A stretch of DNA of 64,000 bases. Source: a bacterium HR40 (GTDB lineage Bacteria; Pseudomonadota; Alphaproteobacteria; Geminicoccales; Geminicoccaceae). Each line of letters begins with the position of its first letter. The first letter of the stretch is position 1. The position numbers and the translations under genes are program-made. Shown here one piece after another: positions 6,993 to 15,999 of this stretch. The notes beneath the pieces are model-generated. The model made no database searches. It was not told the DNA's origin and saw only the letters and a list, made by a program, of their open reading frames with translations. The stretch is from assembly GCA_002898275.1 (NCBI GenBank), contig BEIQ01000001.1, forward strand, positions 365,899 to 429,898, in the 5' to 3' direction.

Positions 6993-7583
6993 ATGCCTTT
7001 GGCGCTCGCTTGGCGGATCCGCCAGCTTTCGCCGAACTCTTTGCGCGATCTCTGGCCGGTGGTCGAGGCCGGCGGCGAGAGCACGCCGCGCGCCGTGTGG
7101 CTGGACCGCTGGCGCGCCTGGCTGCGACGCGCTCCGCTGCGCCGGCGAGCGGTAGCCCTCGTCCCGGCCGGCAGCACCCTGGCGCTCGCCGCCTGGTTCG
7201 CCGAGCATCGAGCCGCGACCGACGGTCTGTCCACCTACCTCGTCGTCCGGCTCTGGTGGGTGGAACCGGGACGGCCGGGTACCGTCCTCGCCGCCTGTCT
7301 TGCCGCCCTGCGCGAGGACGCCGGGCGGGGCAGCTGCCCACGGGTGAAGCTCCCCACCACCGCCCTCGCCACTCCCCTCTCTGGCGAGGTCACCTGGGAG
7401 GTCGCGGGCGCGGCGGGCTTCCGACCGGACGAGGAGGGTTGGTGGGCGCCGTCCGGCGATCCATGTTGGCAGCGGGAAGCATCGGGAGGGGACGACGAGA
7501 GATGCGCCGCTTCGCTATCGGGATCCTGCTCGTTGGCCTCGTCTCCGGTCTCTCGGGACCGGCGCGGGCCGCGGAACTCGTGA
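6993..7583 (+). CDS. Hypothetical protein (possible acetyltransferase-like fold)
   Basis: A 196-residue open frame with codon use like its neighbours and no signal peptide. It is rich in Trp, Arg and Leu. The middle part (RAVALVPAGSTLALAAW, then LVVRLWWVEPGRPGTVLAAC) has an alternation loosely like GNAT acetyltransferases, but no acetyl-CoA loop is clear. I prefer ATG 6993 because the in-frame ATG at 6939 overlaps the FNR box. The 3' end overlaps soxS by 82 bp, which is long, so the last ~27 codons are suspect. Position after an FNR box suggests oxygen-responsive expression. Function unknown. Confidence 0.55.
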   Translation: MPLALAWRIRQLSPNSLRDLWPVVEAGGESTPRAVWLDRWRAWLRRAPLRRRAVALVPAGSTLALAAWFAEHRAATDGLSTYLVVRLWWVEPGRPGTVLAACLAALREDAGRGSCPRVKLPTTALATPLSGEVTWEVAGAAGFRPDEEGWWAPSGDPCWQREASGGDDERCAASLSGSCSLASSPVSRDRRGPRNS

Positions 7584-7882
7584 TGTTCGAGAGCGCGTTG
7601 TGCGAGTGGTGCCGGGCCTGGCACGCGGAAATCGGCCCGATCTATCCGAAGACGCCGGAGGGCCGACTGGCGCCCCTGCGCCGGGTCGACATCGCGCAAG
7701 CGCGGCCGGCAGATCTCGACTTCATCGAGGGGGTCCGCTACACGCCGACCTTCGTGCTGGTGGACGCCGGCCGCGAGATCGGGCGGATCGTCGGTTATGC
7801 GGGGGAAGAAGCGTTCTGGGGGCAGCTCGCCGAACTGGTGCAGAGGCTCGCCCCACCGACGGGACAACGGGCGACGGATTGA
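7502..7882 (+). CDS. soxS: SoxS, periplasmic thioredoxin-like protein of sulfur oxidation
   Basis: A 126-residue protein with a signal peptide (to about A24) and a CxxC redox site C34-E-W-C37. The following sequence (AEIGPIYPKTPEGRLAPLRR, then YTPTFVLVDAGREIGRIVGY) is characteristic of SoxS, the thioredoxin that in Paracoccus keeps the SoxY cysteine reactive. A Shine-Dalgarno (GGGAGGGG at about 7484) supports ATG 7502. Reductant probably comes from the ccdA-like membrane protein at the end of the sox locus. It sits upstream of soxY, separated by a 278-bp promoter region. Confidence 0.88.
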   Translation: MRRFAIGILLVGLVSGLSGPARAAELVMFESALCEWCRAWHAEIGPIYPKTPEGRLAPLRRVDIAQARPADLDFIEGVRYTPTFVLVDAGREIGRIVGYAGEEAFWGQLAELVQRLAPPTGQRATD

Positions 7883-7898
7883 GGGCGCATTTCGGCTC

Positions 7899-7937
7899 TT
7901 GCAATATTAACGATCGCGAATATGATGGTCTTATCAT
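7899..7937 (+). promoter_or_regulatory. Candidate sox promoter with inverted-repeat operator
   Basis: TTGCAA (7899-7904), a 16-bp spacer and TATGAT (7921-7926) form a good sigma-70-like promoter in an AT-rich patch upstream of soxY. Overlapping the -10 is a perfect inverted repeat ATGAT-N6-ATCAT (7922-7937), a plausible operator for an ArsR-type repressor such as SoxR; no such repressor gene is in the window. The region from 7883 to 8160 otherwise shows no gene. Confidence 0.5.
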
Positions 7938-8160
7938 GATGCCGGGCCCTGCCGCTCGACGATGTGGCCGGTTGGCGGGTCCGTGGCCTCGAGCCGCGGG
8001 ATATCCACGCATGGTACGCGAGGACGAGGGAATGGCCCGGTCCCGGGTGCCCGAGACGGAAGGTTCGTCGGTCGATGGCCGGCCGTGCGCGGGTGCCCGG
8101 CGGATCCGGAACGGGGTCGAGACAGCGGGGACGGGGCAGCGGCTCCACGAGGAGGAAGGG

Positions 8161-8634
8161 ATGACGTTCGCGGTCGATATGCGGCGTTCGCGTCGCGGGT
8201 TTCTTCTGGCGCTCTGCGCCGGCACGGCGACAATGACGGTGTTCGCCCTCGGTCGGCCGGCCGCCGCGGACTTGGCGGCGGTGCAGAAAGCCATGGCCCA
8301 GGTCCTGGGGGAGCGCAAGCCGCAAGAGGGACGGGTCCAGCTCGATGTCCCCGAGATCGCCGAAAATGGCAACATGGTGCCGGTGACGGTCGCGGTCGAC
8401 AGCCCCATGACCGAAACCGACTATGTCAAGGCGGTGTACGTCTTCGCCGACGGCAATCCGCGTCCCGAGGTGGCGACCTTTCACTTCTCTCCGGTGAACG
8501 GCGAGGCCGTGGCGTCGACGCGCGTTCGCCTCGCCAAGACCCAGACAGTTTACGCGATCGCCGAAATGAGCGATGGGTCGCTGTTCATGGCGACGCGCGA
8601 GGTCAAAGTGACAATCGGTGGCTGCGGCGGTTGA
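8161..8634 (+). CDS. soxY: SoxY, thiosulfate carrier subunit
   Basis: A 157-residue periplasmic protein. A Tat signal (RRSRRGFLLAL) is followed by a mature domain ending in the diagnostic GGCGG, where C155 is the residue to which sulfur substrate is covalently attached. The ATG at 8161 has a strong Shine-Dalgarno (GAGGAGGAAGGG). SoxY pairs with SoxZ, encoded 55 bp downstream, and is exported as a complex. SoxB, further downstream, hydrolyses sulfate from the SoxY-bound intermediate. Confidence 0.96.
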   Translation: MTFAVDMRRSRRGFLLALCAGTATMTVFALGRPAAADLAAVQKAMAQVLGERKPQEGRVQLDVPEIAENGNMVPVTVAVDSPMTETDYVKAVYVFADGNPRPEVATFHFSPVNGEAVASTRVRLAKTQTVYAIAEMSDGSLFMATREVKVTIGGCGG

Positions 8635-8689
8635 TCGCGGCTATCCTCGAGCATTGGCGGTCAAGGGACAAGCGAAGGGACAGTTCTCG

Positions 8690-9022
8690 ATGGCAGAGGC
8701 GAAGCCGCGCGTTCGCGTACCGAAATCCGCCCAGAAGGGCGAGATCATCGAAATCAAGACCCTCATCTCGCACGAGATGGAATCGGGTCAGCGAAAGGAT
8801 CGCGAAGGCAATACAATTCCGAGGAAGATCATCAACCGGTTCGAAGCTTATTACAATGGCAAGCTCGTGTTCGCGATGGATTTGTTCCCAGCGATCTCGG
8901 CCAATCCCTATATCGCCTTCAAGGTGAGAATCGACGAACCGGGCGAGTTCGAGTTCCGTTGGGTCGATGACGACGGCTCGGTATACACCGAAAAGGCCAC
9001 GGTGAAGATCGAGGGCGCCTGA
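8690..9022 (+). CDS. soxZ: SoxZ, sulfur carrier partner of SoxY
   Basis: A 110-residue protein with no signal peptide, as expected since SoxZ is co-exported with SoxY through the Tat system. The family pattern is clear (KPRVRVPKSAQKGEIIEIKT, then HEMESGQRKD, then DDDGSVYTEKATVKIEG). ATG 8690 was chosen over an upstream in-frame ATG lying within soxY. It stabilises SoxY and presents the carrier arm to Sox enzymes. Confidence 0.96.
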   Translation: MAEAKPRVRVPKSAQKGEIIEIKTLISHEMESGQRKDREGNTIPRKIINRFEAYYNGKLVFAMDLFPAISANPYIAFKVRIDEPGEFEFRWVDDDGSVYTEKATVKIEGA

Positions 9023-9067
9023 GCGCCCGCAGCGAACGCCGAGGCGGATCCGGAAGATCTCGCCGCT

Positions 9068-9086
9068 CCTGTCCGGCGCGGACAGG
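9068..9086 (+). repeat. Intercistronic hairpin between soxZ and soxB
   Basis: CCTGTCC and GGACAGG form a perfect 7-bp stem with a 5-nt loop (GGCGC). No T-tract follows, so it is more likely an mRNA processing or stability element than a terminator. A second small inverted repeat (CTGCCG/CGGCAG) lies near 9130-9146. Confidence 0.4.
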
Positions 9087-9171
9087 GGAAGATCGCGGAG
9101 GGTCGCGGTCGTCCGCGGCCCGGACTTCCTGCCGCCTCCGGCAGCTGGTCGGTTCGAAGGGGATGCAACCG

Positions 9172-10863
9172 ATGCCGAGTCGCCGCGAGTTCCTCCATTT
9201 CCTCGCCGGGGTGGCGCCGCTCGTCACGGCTTTCGCCGACTTGCCGCGGGCCTTGGCGCAGCAAAAGCTGAGCTTTGACGACATTCTCGCGTTCCCACCG
9301 AAAGGACAGGTGACGATCCTCCACCTGACCGATCTCCACGCCCAGTTGGTGCCGATTTACTATCGAGAACCAGCCGTCAACCTCGGCGTCGGCGAGGCGG
9401 CGGGGCGTCCGCCGCACATCACCGGTCGCCAGCTGCTCGACCATTTCGGTATCGTTCCCGGCAGCCCGGAGGCCTATCTGCTCTCGAGCGACGACTTCGA
9501 TGCCCTCGCCAAGGCCTATGGGCGGGTAGGCGGGCTCGACCGCCTCGCGACGCTGGTCGAGGCGATCCGGGCGGAGCGCGGCGATCGGGTGTTGCTGCTC
9601 GACGGCGGCGACAGCTGGCAGGGCTCGTGGACGGCGTTGCGCACTCGCGGCCAGGACGTCATCGAGGCGATGCGGCTTTTGCGGCCGGATGCGATGACGG
9701 CACACTGGGAATTCACCCTCGGCGCCGAGCGGATCGAGGAGGTGCGCAAGACCCTCGGATTCGCCTTTCTCGCGGCGAACGTGCGGGACACCGAATGGCA
9801 AGAGCCGGTCTTCGAGGGTTTCGCCCGCTTCGAGCGGGGTGGCGTGGCGATCGGTGTCATCGGCCAGGCCTTCCCCTATACGCCGGTCGCCAATCCACGT
9901 TGGCTCATCCCCCAGTGGTCCTTTGGCATCCGCGAAGAGGAGCTGGCCGAGCTCGTCCGCAAGCTCCGCGAGGAGGAAAAGGTCCAGCTCGTGGTGCTGC
10001 TCTCCCACAACGGCTTCGATGTCGACTACCGGCTGGCGAGCCGGGTCGAGGGCATCGACGTCATCCTCTGCGGTCACACCCACGACGCGCTGCCCAAGCC
10101 TGTGGTGGTGGGACGTACTCTGCTCGTCGCCACCGGATCCAACGGCAAGTTTCTCTCGCGACTGGACCTCGAGGTCGGCGCCGACGGCATCCGCGACTAT
10201 GCCTTCCGGCTCCTGCCGGTTTTGGCCGACGTGGTGCCGCCGCAGCCGCAGGTCGCGGCGCGCATCGCGGAGCTGAGGCAGCCTTTCGTCGCCGAGCTCT
10301 CGGAAGTGGTGGCCGAGACCGAAATCCCGCTCTACCGCCGCGGCACCTTCAACGGGACGTTCGACGACGTCATCTGTGCCGCGTTGCTCGCGCGGCGGGA
10401 AGCCGAAATCGCCCTGTCGCCGGGTTTCCGCTGGGGCACAGCGCTGCCTTCGGGGATGCCGATCACGCGCGAGTTCGTCTGGAACCACACCGCCATCACC
10501 TATCCCGCCGTCTACCGCGTCGCCATGACGGGCGAGCAGATCAAGGCGATCCTCGAGGATGTCGCCGACAATCTGTTCAACCCGGATCCCTACTACCAAC
10601 AGGGTGGCGATATGGTGCGGGTGGGCAATCTGGCCTACCGCATCGATCCCGGCGCCCGCGCCGGCTCGCGCATTTCCGACCTCCGTCTGTTGTCCACCGG
10701 CGAACCTCTCGAGGCTGGTCGCTCCTACGTCGTGGCTGGCTGGGCGTCGGTCAACGAAGGGGTGGAAGGGCCGCCGGTGTGGGAGCTCGTGTTCGAGCAT
10801 CTGCGGGAGCGTCGGGTGGTGGTGCCGGAACCGGTGAGCCGGATCGAGGTCGTCGGGCGCTGA
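9172..10863 (+). CDS. soxB: SoxB, sulfate thiohydrolase
   Basis: A 563-residue periplasmic metallo-phosphoesterase-family enzyme that releases sulfate from the SoxY-bound thiosulfonate. A Tat signal (SRREFLHFLAG) is present. Metal and active-site motifs seen are TDLHAQ near residue 55, GGDSWQGS near 145, LLSHNGFDVD near 275 and CGHTHD near 300. A 5'-nucleotidase-type C-terminal domain follows. ATG 9172 has AAGGGG at a 9-nt spacing, whereas ATG 9163, three codons upstream, directly abuts it. SoxXA and SoxCD genes are absent from the window. Confidence 0.95.
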   Translation: MPSRREFLHFLAGVAPLVTAFADLPRALAQQKLSFDDILAFPPKGQVTILHLTDLHAQLVPIYYREPAVNLGVGEAAGRPPHITGRQLLDHFGIVPGSPEAYLLSSDDFDALAKAYGRVGGLDRLATLVEAIRAERGDRVLLLDGGDSWQGSWTALRTRGQDVIEAMRLLRPDAMTAHWEFTLGAERIEEVRKTLGFAFLAANVRDTEWQEPVFEGFARFERGGVAIGVIGQAFPYTPVANPRWLIPQWSFGIREEELAELVRKLREEEKVQLVVLLSHNGFDVDYRLASRVEGIDVILCGHTHDALPKPVVVGRTLLVATGSNGKFLSRLDLEVGADGIRDYAFRLLPVLADVVPPQPQVAARIAELRQPFVAELSEVVAETEIPLYRRGTFNGTFDDVICAALLARREAEIALSPGFRWGTALPSGMPITREFVWNHTAITYPAVYRVAMTGEQIKAILEDVADNLFNPDPYYQQGGDMVRVGNLAYRIDPGARAGSRISDLRLLSTGEPLEAGRSYVVAGWASVNEGVEGPPVWELVFEHLRERRVVVPEPVSRIEVVGR

Positions 10864-10866
10864 CCC

Positions 10867-11607
10867 GTGTATGGCATCGAGATCAGCGAGATCGCCGCCT
10901 TGCTGGGTGGTCTTTCCGGCTTCGCCAGCCCTTGTGTGTTGCCCCTCGTCCCGCTTTGGCTCTGCTATCTCACCGGCCTCACCCTCGACCAGCTGACCGG
11001 CGAGCGGAGGCTGGATCCCGCGCTTTCTCGGCGGCTGCTGGTGGCGGCCTTGGCCTTTGTCTCGGGCTTCGCGATCGTGTTCGTGGCGATGGGCGCGAGC
11101 GCGAGCGTCATCGGCCGTTGGCTGGCTTCCCATGCGGAGATGCTGGCGCGGCTGTCGGGGCTGCTCTTTGTCCTCTTCGGCCTCCAGTTTCTCGGCGTCC
11201 TGCGACTGCCGTGGCTCTCCCGCGAGCTGCGTGTCGATCCCGGAGGTGCCCGGGGGCTTCTCGGTTCCTTCCTCTTCGGTGTCGCCTTCGCCTTCAGCTG
11301 GACGCCCTGCGTCGGACCGGTATTGGCGGCGATCCTCGCGCTTGCCGCGCGCGAGCCCACGGCTGCCGAAGGAGCGTGGTTGCTCGCCCTCTACGCCGCC
11401 GGCCTCGGCTTTCCGTTTCTCGTCGCGGCGTTCGCGATTCGCCCGTTTCTCGGACTGGTCGCGCGCTTTCGCCGCCATCTCCGCATCGTCGAGCGGCTCG
11501 CGGGAGCGGTGCTCGCCTTCGCAGGGGCGTTGCTGGTGAGCGGCCAGTTCGACGAGCTGAGCGCTCTCGTGCTGCGGCTCTTTCCGGATCTTCCGCCAGT
11601 CGGCTAG
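10867..11607 (+). CDS. CcdA/SoxV-type membrane thiol-disulfide transporter
   Basis: A 246-residue protein with six predicted membrane helices. The two redox cysteines are in the conserved positions GFASPCVLPLVP and SWTPCVGPVL. It starts at GTG 10867, 3 bp after the soxB stop, so it is coupled to the sox operon. In Paracoccus, SoxV carries electrons across the membrane to the periplasmic thioredoxins SoxS and SoxW; here soxS is upstream. A role in cytochrome c maturation (CcdA) cannot be excluded by sequence. Confidence 0.88.
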   Translation: MYGIEISEIAALLGGLSGFASPCVLPLVPLWLCYLTGLTLDQLTGERRLDPALSRRLLVAALAFVSGFAIVFVAMGASASVIGRWLASHAEMLARLSGLLFVLFGLQFLGVLRLPWLSRELRVDPGGARGLLGSFLFGVAFAFSWTPCVGPVLAAILALAAREPTAAEGAWLLALYAAGLGFPFLVAAFAIRPFLGLVARFRRHLRIVERLAGAVLAFAGALLVSGQFDELSALVLRLFPDLPPVG

Positions 11608-11728
11608 AGAGACGCGAGGGCCCGCGAGGACTCCGCCTTGCCGCCCCGAGTGGGCAACCTATAGAGAGGCGTCGACACCGAGTTCGGCGGACGATCTGCC
11701 TGCTCGCCGGCCTTGCCGGGAGGAAGCC

Positions 11729-13210
11729 ATGGCCACGGCGCTCGAGGACCTTCGCGTCCAGCTGCGCGATCCGGATCTCTTCCGCGAACAGTGCTATGTC
11801 GATGGTGCCTGGATCGATGCCGACGATGGCCGGCGGTTGTCGGTCACCGATCCGGCGACGGGCCGGGAGATCGGCAGCGTCCCACGCCTGGGCGCCGAGG
11901 AAACGCGCCGGGCCATTGCCGCGGCGGAACGGGCCTTCGGGTCGTGGCGCGCCAAGACGGCCAAGGAACGGGCGGCGATCCTGCGCCGCTGGTACGAGCT
12001 GATCGTCGCCAACGCCGACGACCTCGCCTACATCATGACGCGCGAACAGGGCAAACCGCTCGCCGAGGCCAAGGGGGAGATCGCCTACGGCGCCTCCTTC
12101 GTCGAGTGGTTCGCCGAAGAGGCCAAGCGCGTCTACGGCGACGTCATCCCGCAGACGGTATCGTCTCGTCGCATCCTCGTGCTCAAGCAGCCGGTTGGGG
12201 TGTGCGCCGCGATCACGCCGTGGAACTTCCCCAATGCCATGATCACGCGCAAATGCGCGCCGGGCCTTGCGGTCGGCTGTACCATGGTGGTGAAGCCGGC
12301 AAGTGCCACCCCGTTTTCGGCCCTCGCGCTCGCGGTGCTCGCCGAACGCGCAGGCATGCCCAAGGGAGTGTTCAATGTCGTGACCGGCCCGGCTGCGGCG
12401 ATCGCCGACGAGCTCTGTGCCAGCAAGAGCGTGCGGAAGCTGTCGTTCACCGGGTCGACGGAGACCGGGAAGTCGCTTTTGCGCAAGTGCGCCGACACGG
12501 TGAAGCGCGTCTCGATGGAGCTCGGTGGGCACGCCCCCTTCATCGTCTTCGACGACGCCGACCTCGAGGCAGCCGTGCAGGGTGCGATCCTGTGCAAGTT
12601 TCGCAATGCCGGTCAGACTTGCGTGTGCACCAATCGCATTTACGTCCAAGCGAGGATCTTCGATGCCTTCGCCGAACGTTTCGCCGCCGAAGTGCGCAGG
12701 CTTCGCGTGGGGCCGGGGACGGAGCCCGGTGTCGTGATCGGTCCGCTCATCGACGAGCTGGCGGTGCGCAAGGTCGAGGAGCACGTCGCCGATGCCCTGG
12801 AAAAGGGTGCGACCCTGGTGGTTGGCGGCAGGCGGCATGCCCTGGGCGGCTGTTTCTTCGAACCGACCGTGCTCGCCGGCTGTCACGCGGGTATGCGCAT
12901 CGCGCACGAGGAGACCTTCGGTCCCGTCGCCCCGCTCTTTCGTTTCGAGACAGAGGAGGAAGTGGTGGCGATGGCCAACGCTTCCGATGTCGGGCTTGCC
13001 GGCTACTTCTATGCGCGCGATCTCGGTCGCGTCTTTCGTGTCGCCGAGGCCCTCGAAGTGGGGCTCGTTGGGGTCAACGACGGGGTGATCTCGGTCGAGG
13101 TGGCGCCCTTCGGGGGTGTGAAGCAGAGCGGCCTCGGTCGCGAGGGCTCGAAATACGGCATCGACGAATATGTCGAGATCAAGTACGTGAGCCTTGGCGG
13201 GATCCAGTAG
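11729..13210 (+). CDS. gabD: Succinate-semialdehyde dehydrogenase, NAD(P)-dependent
   Basis: A 493-residue aldehyde dehydrogenase. It shows the cofactor region (ITPWNFPNAMITRK), the substrate/Glu motif (SMELGGHAPFIVFDDADLE; many relatives have N in place of this H) and the catalytic Cys in FRNAGQTCVC, followed by the C-terminal FGGVKQSGLGREGSKYGID typical of GabD. It oxidises succinic semialdehyde to succinate, from 4-aminobutyrate breakdown, feeding the TCA cycle. It is followed after 3 bp by glutathione reductase. No GABA transaminase is adjacent, so the in vivo aldehyde is uncertain. Confidence 0.9.
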   Translation: MATALEDLRVQLRDPDLFREQCYVDGAWIDADDGRRLSVTDPATGREIGSVPRLGAEETRRAIAAAERAFGSWRAKTAKERAAILRRWYELIVANADDLAYIMTREQGKPLAEAKGEIAYGASFVEWFAEEAKRVYGDVIPQTVSSRRILVLKQPVGVCAAITPWNFPNAMITRKCAPGLAVGCTMVVKPASATPFSALALAVLAERAGMPKGVFNVVTGPAAAIADELCASKSVRKLSFTGSTETGKSLLRKCADTVKRVSMELGGHAPFIVFDDADLEAAVQGAILCKFRNAGQTCVCTNRIYVQARIFDAFAERFAAEVRRLRVGPGTEPGVVIGPLIDELAVRKVEEHVADALEKGATLVVGGRRHALGGCFFEPTVLAGCHAGMRIAHEETFGPVAPLFRFETEEEVVAMANASDVGLAGYFYARDLGRVFRVAEALEVGLVGVNDGVISVEVAPFGGVKQSGLGREGSKYGIDEYVEIKYVSLGGIQ

Positions 13211-13213
13211 CCC

Positions 13214-14602
13214 GTGGCCGAATACGACCTCTTCGTCATCGGTGGCGGTTCGGGTGGCATAGCCTGCGCGCGGCGTGCCGCCTCCTATGGCGCCCGCGTG
13301 GCGCTTGCCGAAGCCGGACGGCTCGGCGGAACCTGTGTCGTCCGCGGCTGCGTGCCGAAGAAGCTCACCTGGTTCGCCGCCCAGCTCCGGCGTGCCCTTT
13401 TCCTGGCGCCGGGCTATGGTTGGCGGACCGGCGAGATCGGCTTCGATTTCGCCGCCCTGCTCTCCGCCCGCGACCGTGAAGTGGCGCGGCTCCAGGGCGT
13501 CTATCGCCGCCTGTTGAGGGAAGCCGGTGTCCATCTCTACGAGGCGCGGGCCCGCATCGTTGCCGGCGGCCCTCCCCATGTGGTCGAAGTCGCTGGCGAG
13601 CGGGTACGGGCCCGGCGGGTCGTCGTCGCGGTGGGCGGCCGACCCAGCCTCCCGGATCTGCCCGGAATCGAGCATGCGGTGACCTCCGACTGGGTGTTCG
13701 AGGGCCATTACCCCCTGCCGCGAGAGCTCGCGGTGGTGGGGGCCGGCTACATCGGGGTCGAGGTGGCGAGTATCTTCCGCGCTCTCGGTAGTCGCGTCCG
13801 CCTCGTCTATCGCCGCGAGCTGCCGCTGCGCGGCTTCGATCTCGAGCTCAGAAAGGAGCTCGCTTCGGCGCTCGAACGCGAGGGCGTGGACTTGCTTCCC
13901 GGGACCCGGATCGAGCGGCTGGAGCGGGCGGGCCAGCGCCTGCGGCTCGTCACCAGCATGGGGGAGCTCGAGGCGGACCTCGTCGTCTATGCGACCGGCC
14001 GCCATCCGGTGCCGAATACCCGCGGCCTCGGCCTGGAGGAGCTCGGGGTACGAATGAACCGCGAAGGGGCGATCTACGTGGATATCGGTTACGAGAGCAA
14101 TGTGCCGGGTATCCACGCTGTCGGGGACTGCTCCGATCACGCGGGACACGGGCTCGATGCCAGCCAGCACGATCTCACGCCGGTCGCCATCGCCGAGGGC
14201 CGGGCGCTCGCCGAGCGGCTGTTCCACGACAATCCCGAGCTCGTCGCCTACGAGACGGTGCCGACCGCGGTGTTCGGCATTCCCCAGGTGGCGAGCGTGG
14301 GCTACTCGGAAGAGCGGGCGCGCGAGCTCGGTTTGGATGTCGTGGTCTTTACCACGGCCTTCCGGCCGATGCTCTATACGCTTCCCGACCTGCCGGCGCG
14401 CACCTTCATGAAACTCGTAGTCGACCGCGCGAGCGACCGCGTGCTGGGCTGTCACATGATCGGCGACGATGCCGCGGAAATCGTCCAGGGCCTGGCGGTC
14501 GCCTTGACAGCAGGAGCCAAGAAGGCCGATTTCGATGCCACGGTCGGAATCCATCCGACCGCCGCGGAAGAGTTCGTCACAATGTACAAGCCCCGGGTGT
14601 GA
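13214..14602 (+). CDS. gor: Glutathione-disulfide reductase
   Basis: A 462-residue FAD- and NADPH-dependent pyridine nucleotide-disulfide oxidoreductase starting at GTG 13214. It has an N-terminal FAD motif ([16 protein letters not shown]), the redox pair in [13 protein letters not shown], a second dinucleotide fold ([19 protein letters not shown]) and the C-terminal catalytic [12 protein letters not shown]. It reduces GSSG to GSH in the cytoplasm. The 3-bp gap from gabD suggests one transcript. A glutathione S-transferase lies in the same run of genes at 17274. Confidence 0.93.
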   Translation: MAEYDLFVIGGGSGGIACARRAASYGARVALAEAGRLGGTCVVRGCVPKKLTWFAAQLRRALFLAPGYGWRTGEIGFDFAALLSARDREVARLQGVYRRLLREAGVHLYEARARIVAGGPPHVVEVAGERVRARRVVVAVGGRPSLPDLPGIEHAVTSDWVFEGHYPLPRELAVVGAGYIGVEVASIFRALGSRVRLVYRRELPLRGFDLELRKELASALEREGVDLLPGTRIERLERAGQRLRLVTSMGELEADLVVYATGRHPVPNTRGLGLEELGVRMNREGAIYVDIGYESNVPGIHAVGDCSDHAGHGLDASQHDLTPVAIAEGRALAERLFHDNPELVAYETVPTAVFGIPQVASVGYSEERARELGLDVVVFTTAFRPMLYTLPDLPARTFMKLVVDRASDRVLGCHMIGDDAAEIVQGLAVALTAGAKKADFDATVGIHPTAAEEFVTMYKPRV

Positions 14603-14624
14603 TCCGGGACGGGAGCGAATGGGG

Positions 14625-15995
14625 ATGTCGCTGGAGTGGAGTCCCGGGAGCTGGCGCGGCAAACCGGCGCAGCAAATGCCGGACTATGACGATCCGGAGC
14701 TGCTCGCCGAGGTCGAACGGCAGCTGGCCACTTGGCCGCCCTTGGTCTTCGCGGGCGAGTGCCGGTCGCTGCAGGCGAAGCTGGCCGAGGTGTGCGCTGG
14801 ACGCGCCTTCGTGCTGCAGGGCGGTGACTGTGCCGAGGCGTTTGCCGATTTCCGCGCCGACAAGATTCGCGACACGCTGCGGGTGCTGCTGCAGATGGCG
14901 GTGGTGCTCACTTACGGGGCTGGCATGCCGGTCGTGAAGGTGGGCCGGATGGCCGGCCAGTTCGCCAAGCCCCGCAGCTCGCCGACCGAAGTCCGGGACG
15001 GGGTGGAATTGCCGGCCTATCGCGGCGACATCGTGAACGGGCTGGAATTCGACCCCGAGAGCCGCAGGCCCGATCCGCGGCGGCAGCTACAGGCCTATGC
15101 GCAAGCGGCGGCGACCCTCAATCTCCTCCGAGCCTTCACCGAGGGTGGCTACGCCTCGCTCACCCGGGTCCATCAGTGGAACCTGGGCTTCGTCGAGAAG
15201 TCGCCGCAGGGCGAGCGCTACCGCGATCTCGCCGATCGCATCAGCGACGCCCTCACCTTCATGCAGGCGTGCGGGATCACCGATCTCAATACGCCACAGA
15301 TCACGCGTACGAGTTTTTATACCTCGCATGAATGTCTGCTGCTCGGTTTCGAGCAGGCGATGACCCGTGTCGATTCCACGACCGGCCTGTGGTACGACAC
15401 CTCGGCCCATCTGTTGTGGATCGGCGACCGGACCCGCCAGCTCGATGGGGCGCATGTCGAGTTCTGCCGCGGGATCGCCAATCCCATCGGCGTCAAAGCC
15501 GGGCCATCGATGCGGCCGGACGAGCTGCTGCGCCTGATCGACATCCTCAATCCGAAGAACCTTCCCGGCCGGCTCATGGTCATCTCGCGCATGGGGGCAG
15601 ACAAGGTGGAGCGGCATCTGCCGCCTCTGGTGCGGGCCGTCCAGCGCGAGGGCCGTGCCGTGGTCTGGTCGTGCGATCCCATGCATGGCAACACCATCCG
15701 CGCGGCGAGCGGCTACAAGACACGGCCGTTCGACCGCATCCTCGAGGAAGTGCGGCGGTTCTTCGCCATCCATCGGGCGGAAGGCACGCACGCCGGCGGC
15801 ATCCACATCGAGATGACCGGCGAGGATGTCACCGAGTGCACGGGCGGGGCGCAGGCGATCACCGAGGCGCGGCTGTGCGACCGGTACCACACCCACTGCG
15901 ACCCCCGGCTCAACGCCCAGCAAAGTCTCGAGCTCGCCTTCCTTGTCGCGGAAGCCCTCAAGGAAGAGCGGGCCGGGCTGCGCGCCGCCTGTTGA
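14625..15995 (+). CDS. aroG: Class II 3-deoxy-7-phosphoheptulonate (DAHP) synthase
   Basis: A 456-residue class II (plant-type) DAHP synthase, the first step of aromatic amino acid biosynthesis from phosphoenolpyruvate and erythrose 4-phosphate. Diagnostic motifs are [27 protein letters not shown] and the C-terminal [18 protein letters not shown] 14625 has GGGAG at a 9-nt spacing; ATG 14619 is a possible alternative two codons earlier. The frame is open further upstream but that part overlaps gor. The next gene starts 5 bp after the stop. Confidence 0.93.
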   Translation: MSLEWSPGSWRGKPAQQMPDYDDPELLAEVERQLATWPPLVFAGECRSLQAKLAEVCAGRAFVLQGGDCAEAFADFRADKIRDTLRVLLQMAVVLTYGAGMPVVKVGRMAGQFAKPRSSPTEVRDGVELPAYRGDIVNGLEFDPESRRPDPRRQLQAYAQAAATLNLLRAFTEGGYASLTRVHQWNLGFVEKSPQGERYRDLADRISDALTFMQACGITDLNTPQITRTSFYTSHECLLLGFEQAMTRVDSTTGLWYDTSAHLLWIGDRTRQLDGAHVEFCRGIANPIGVKAGPSMRPDELLRLIDILNPKNLPGRLMVISRMGADKVERHLPPLVRAVQREGRAVVWSCDPMHGNTIRAASGYKTRPFDRILEEVRRFFAIHRAEGTHAGGIHIEMTGEDVTECTGGAQAITEARLCDRYHTHCDPRLNAQQSLELAFLVAEALKEERAGLRAAC

Positions 15996-15999
15996 CGCC

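Noticed and set aside
6926-7501. N-terminal extension of SoxS beginning in the FNR box
   Set aside because: Upstream residues are Arg/Ala-rich without similarity, while ATG 7502 has a Shine-Dalgarno followed by a signal peptide.
8908-11478. 856-codon minus-strand open frame opposite soxB and the ccdA-like gene
   Set aside because: Translation is rich in Arg, Asp, Gly and His without domains; it is the antisense shadow of clear plus-strand genes in GC-rich DNA.
11294-14662. 1122-codon minus-strand open frame opposite gabD and gor
   Set aside because: Same reason: antisense of two well-supported enzymes, no family similarity, no start context.
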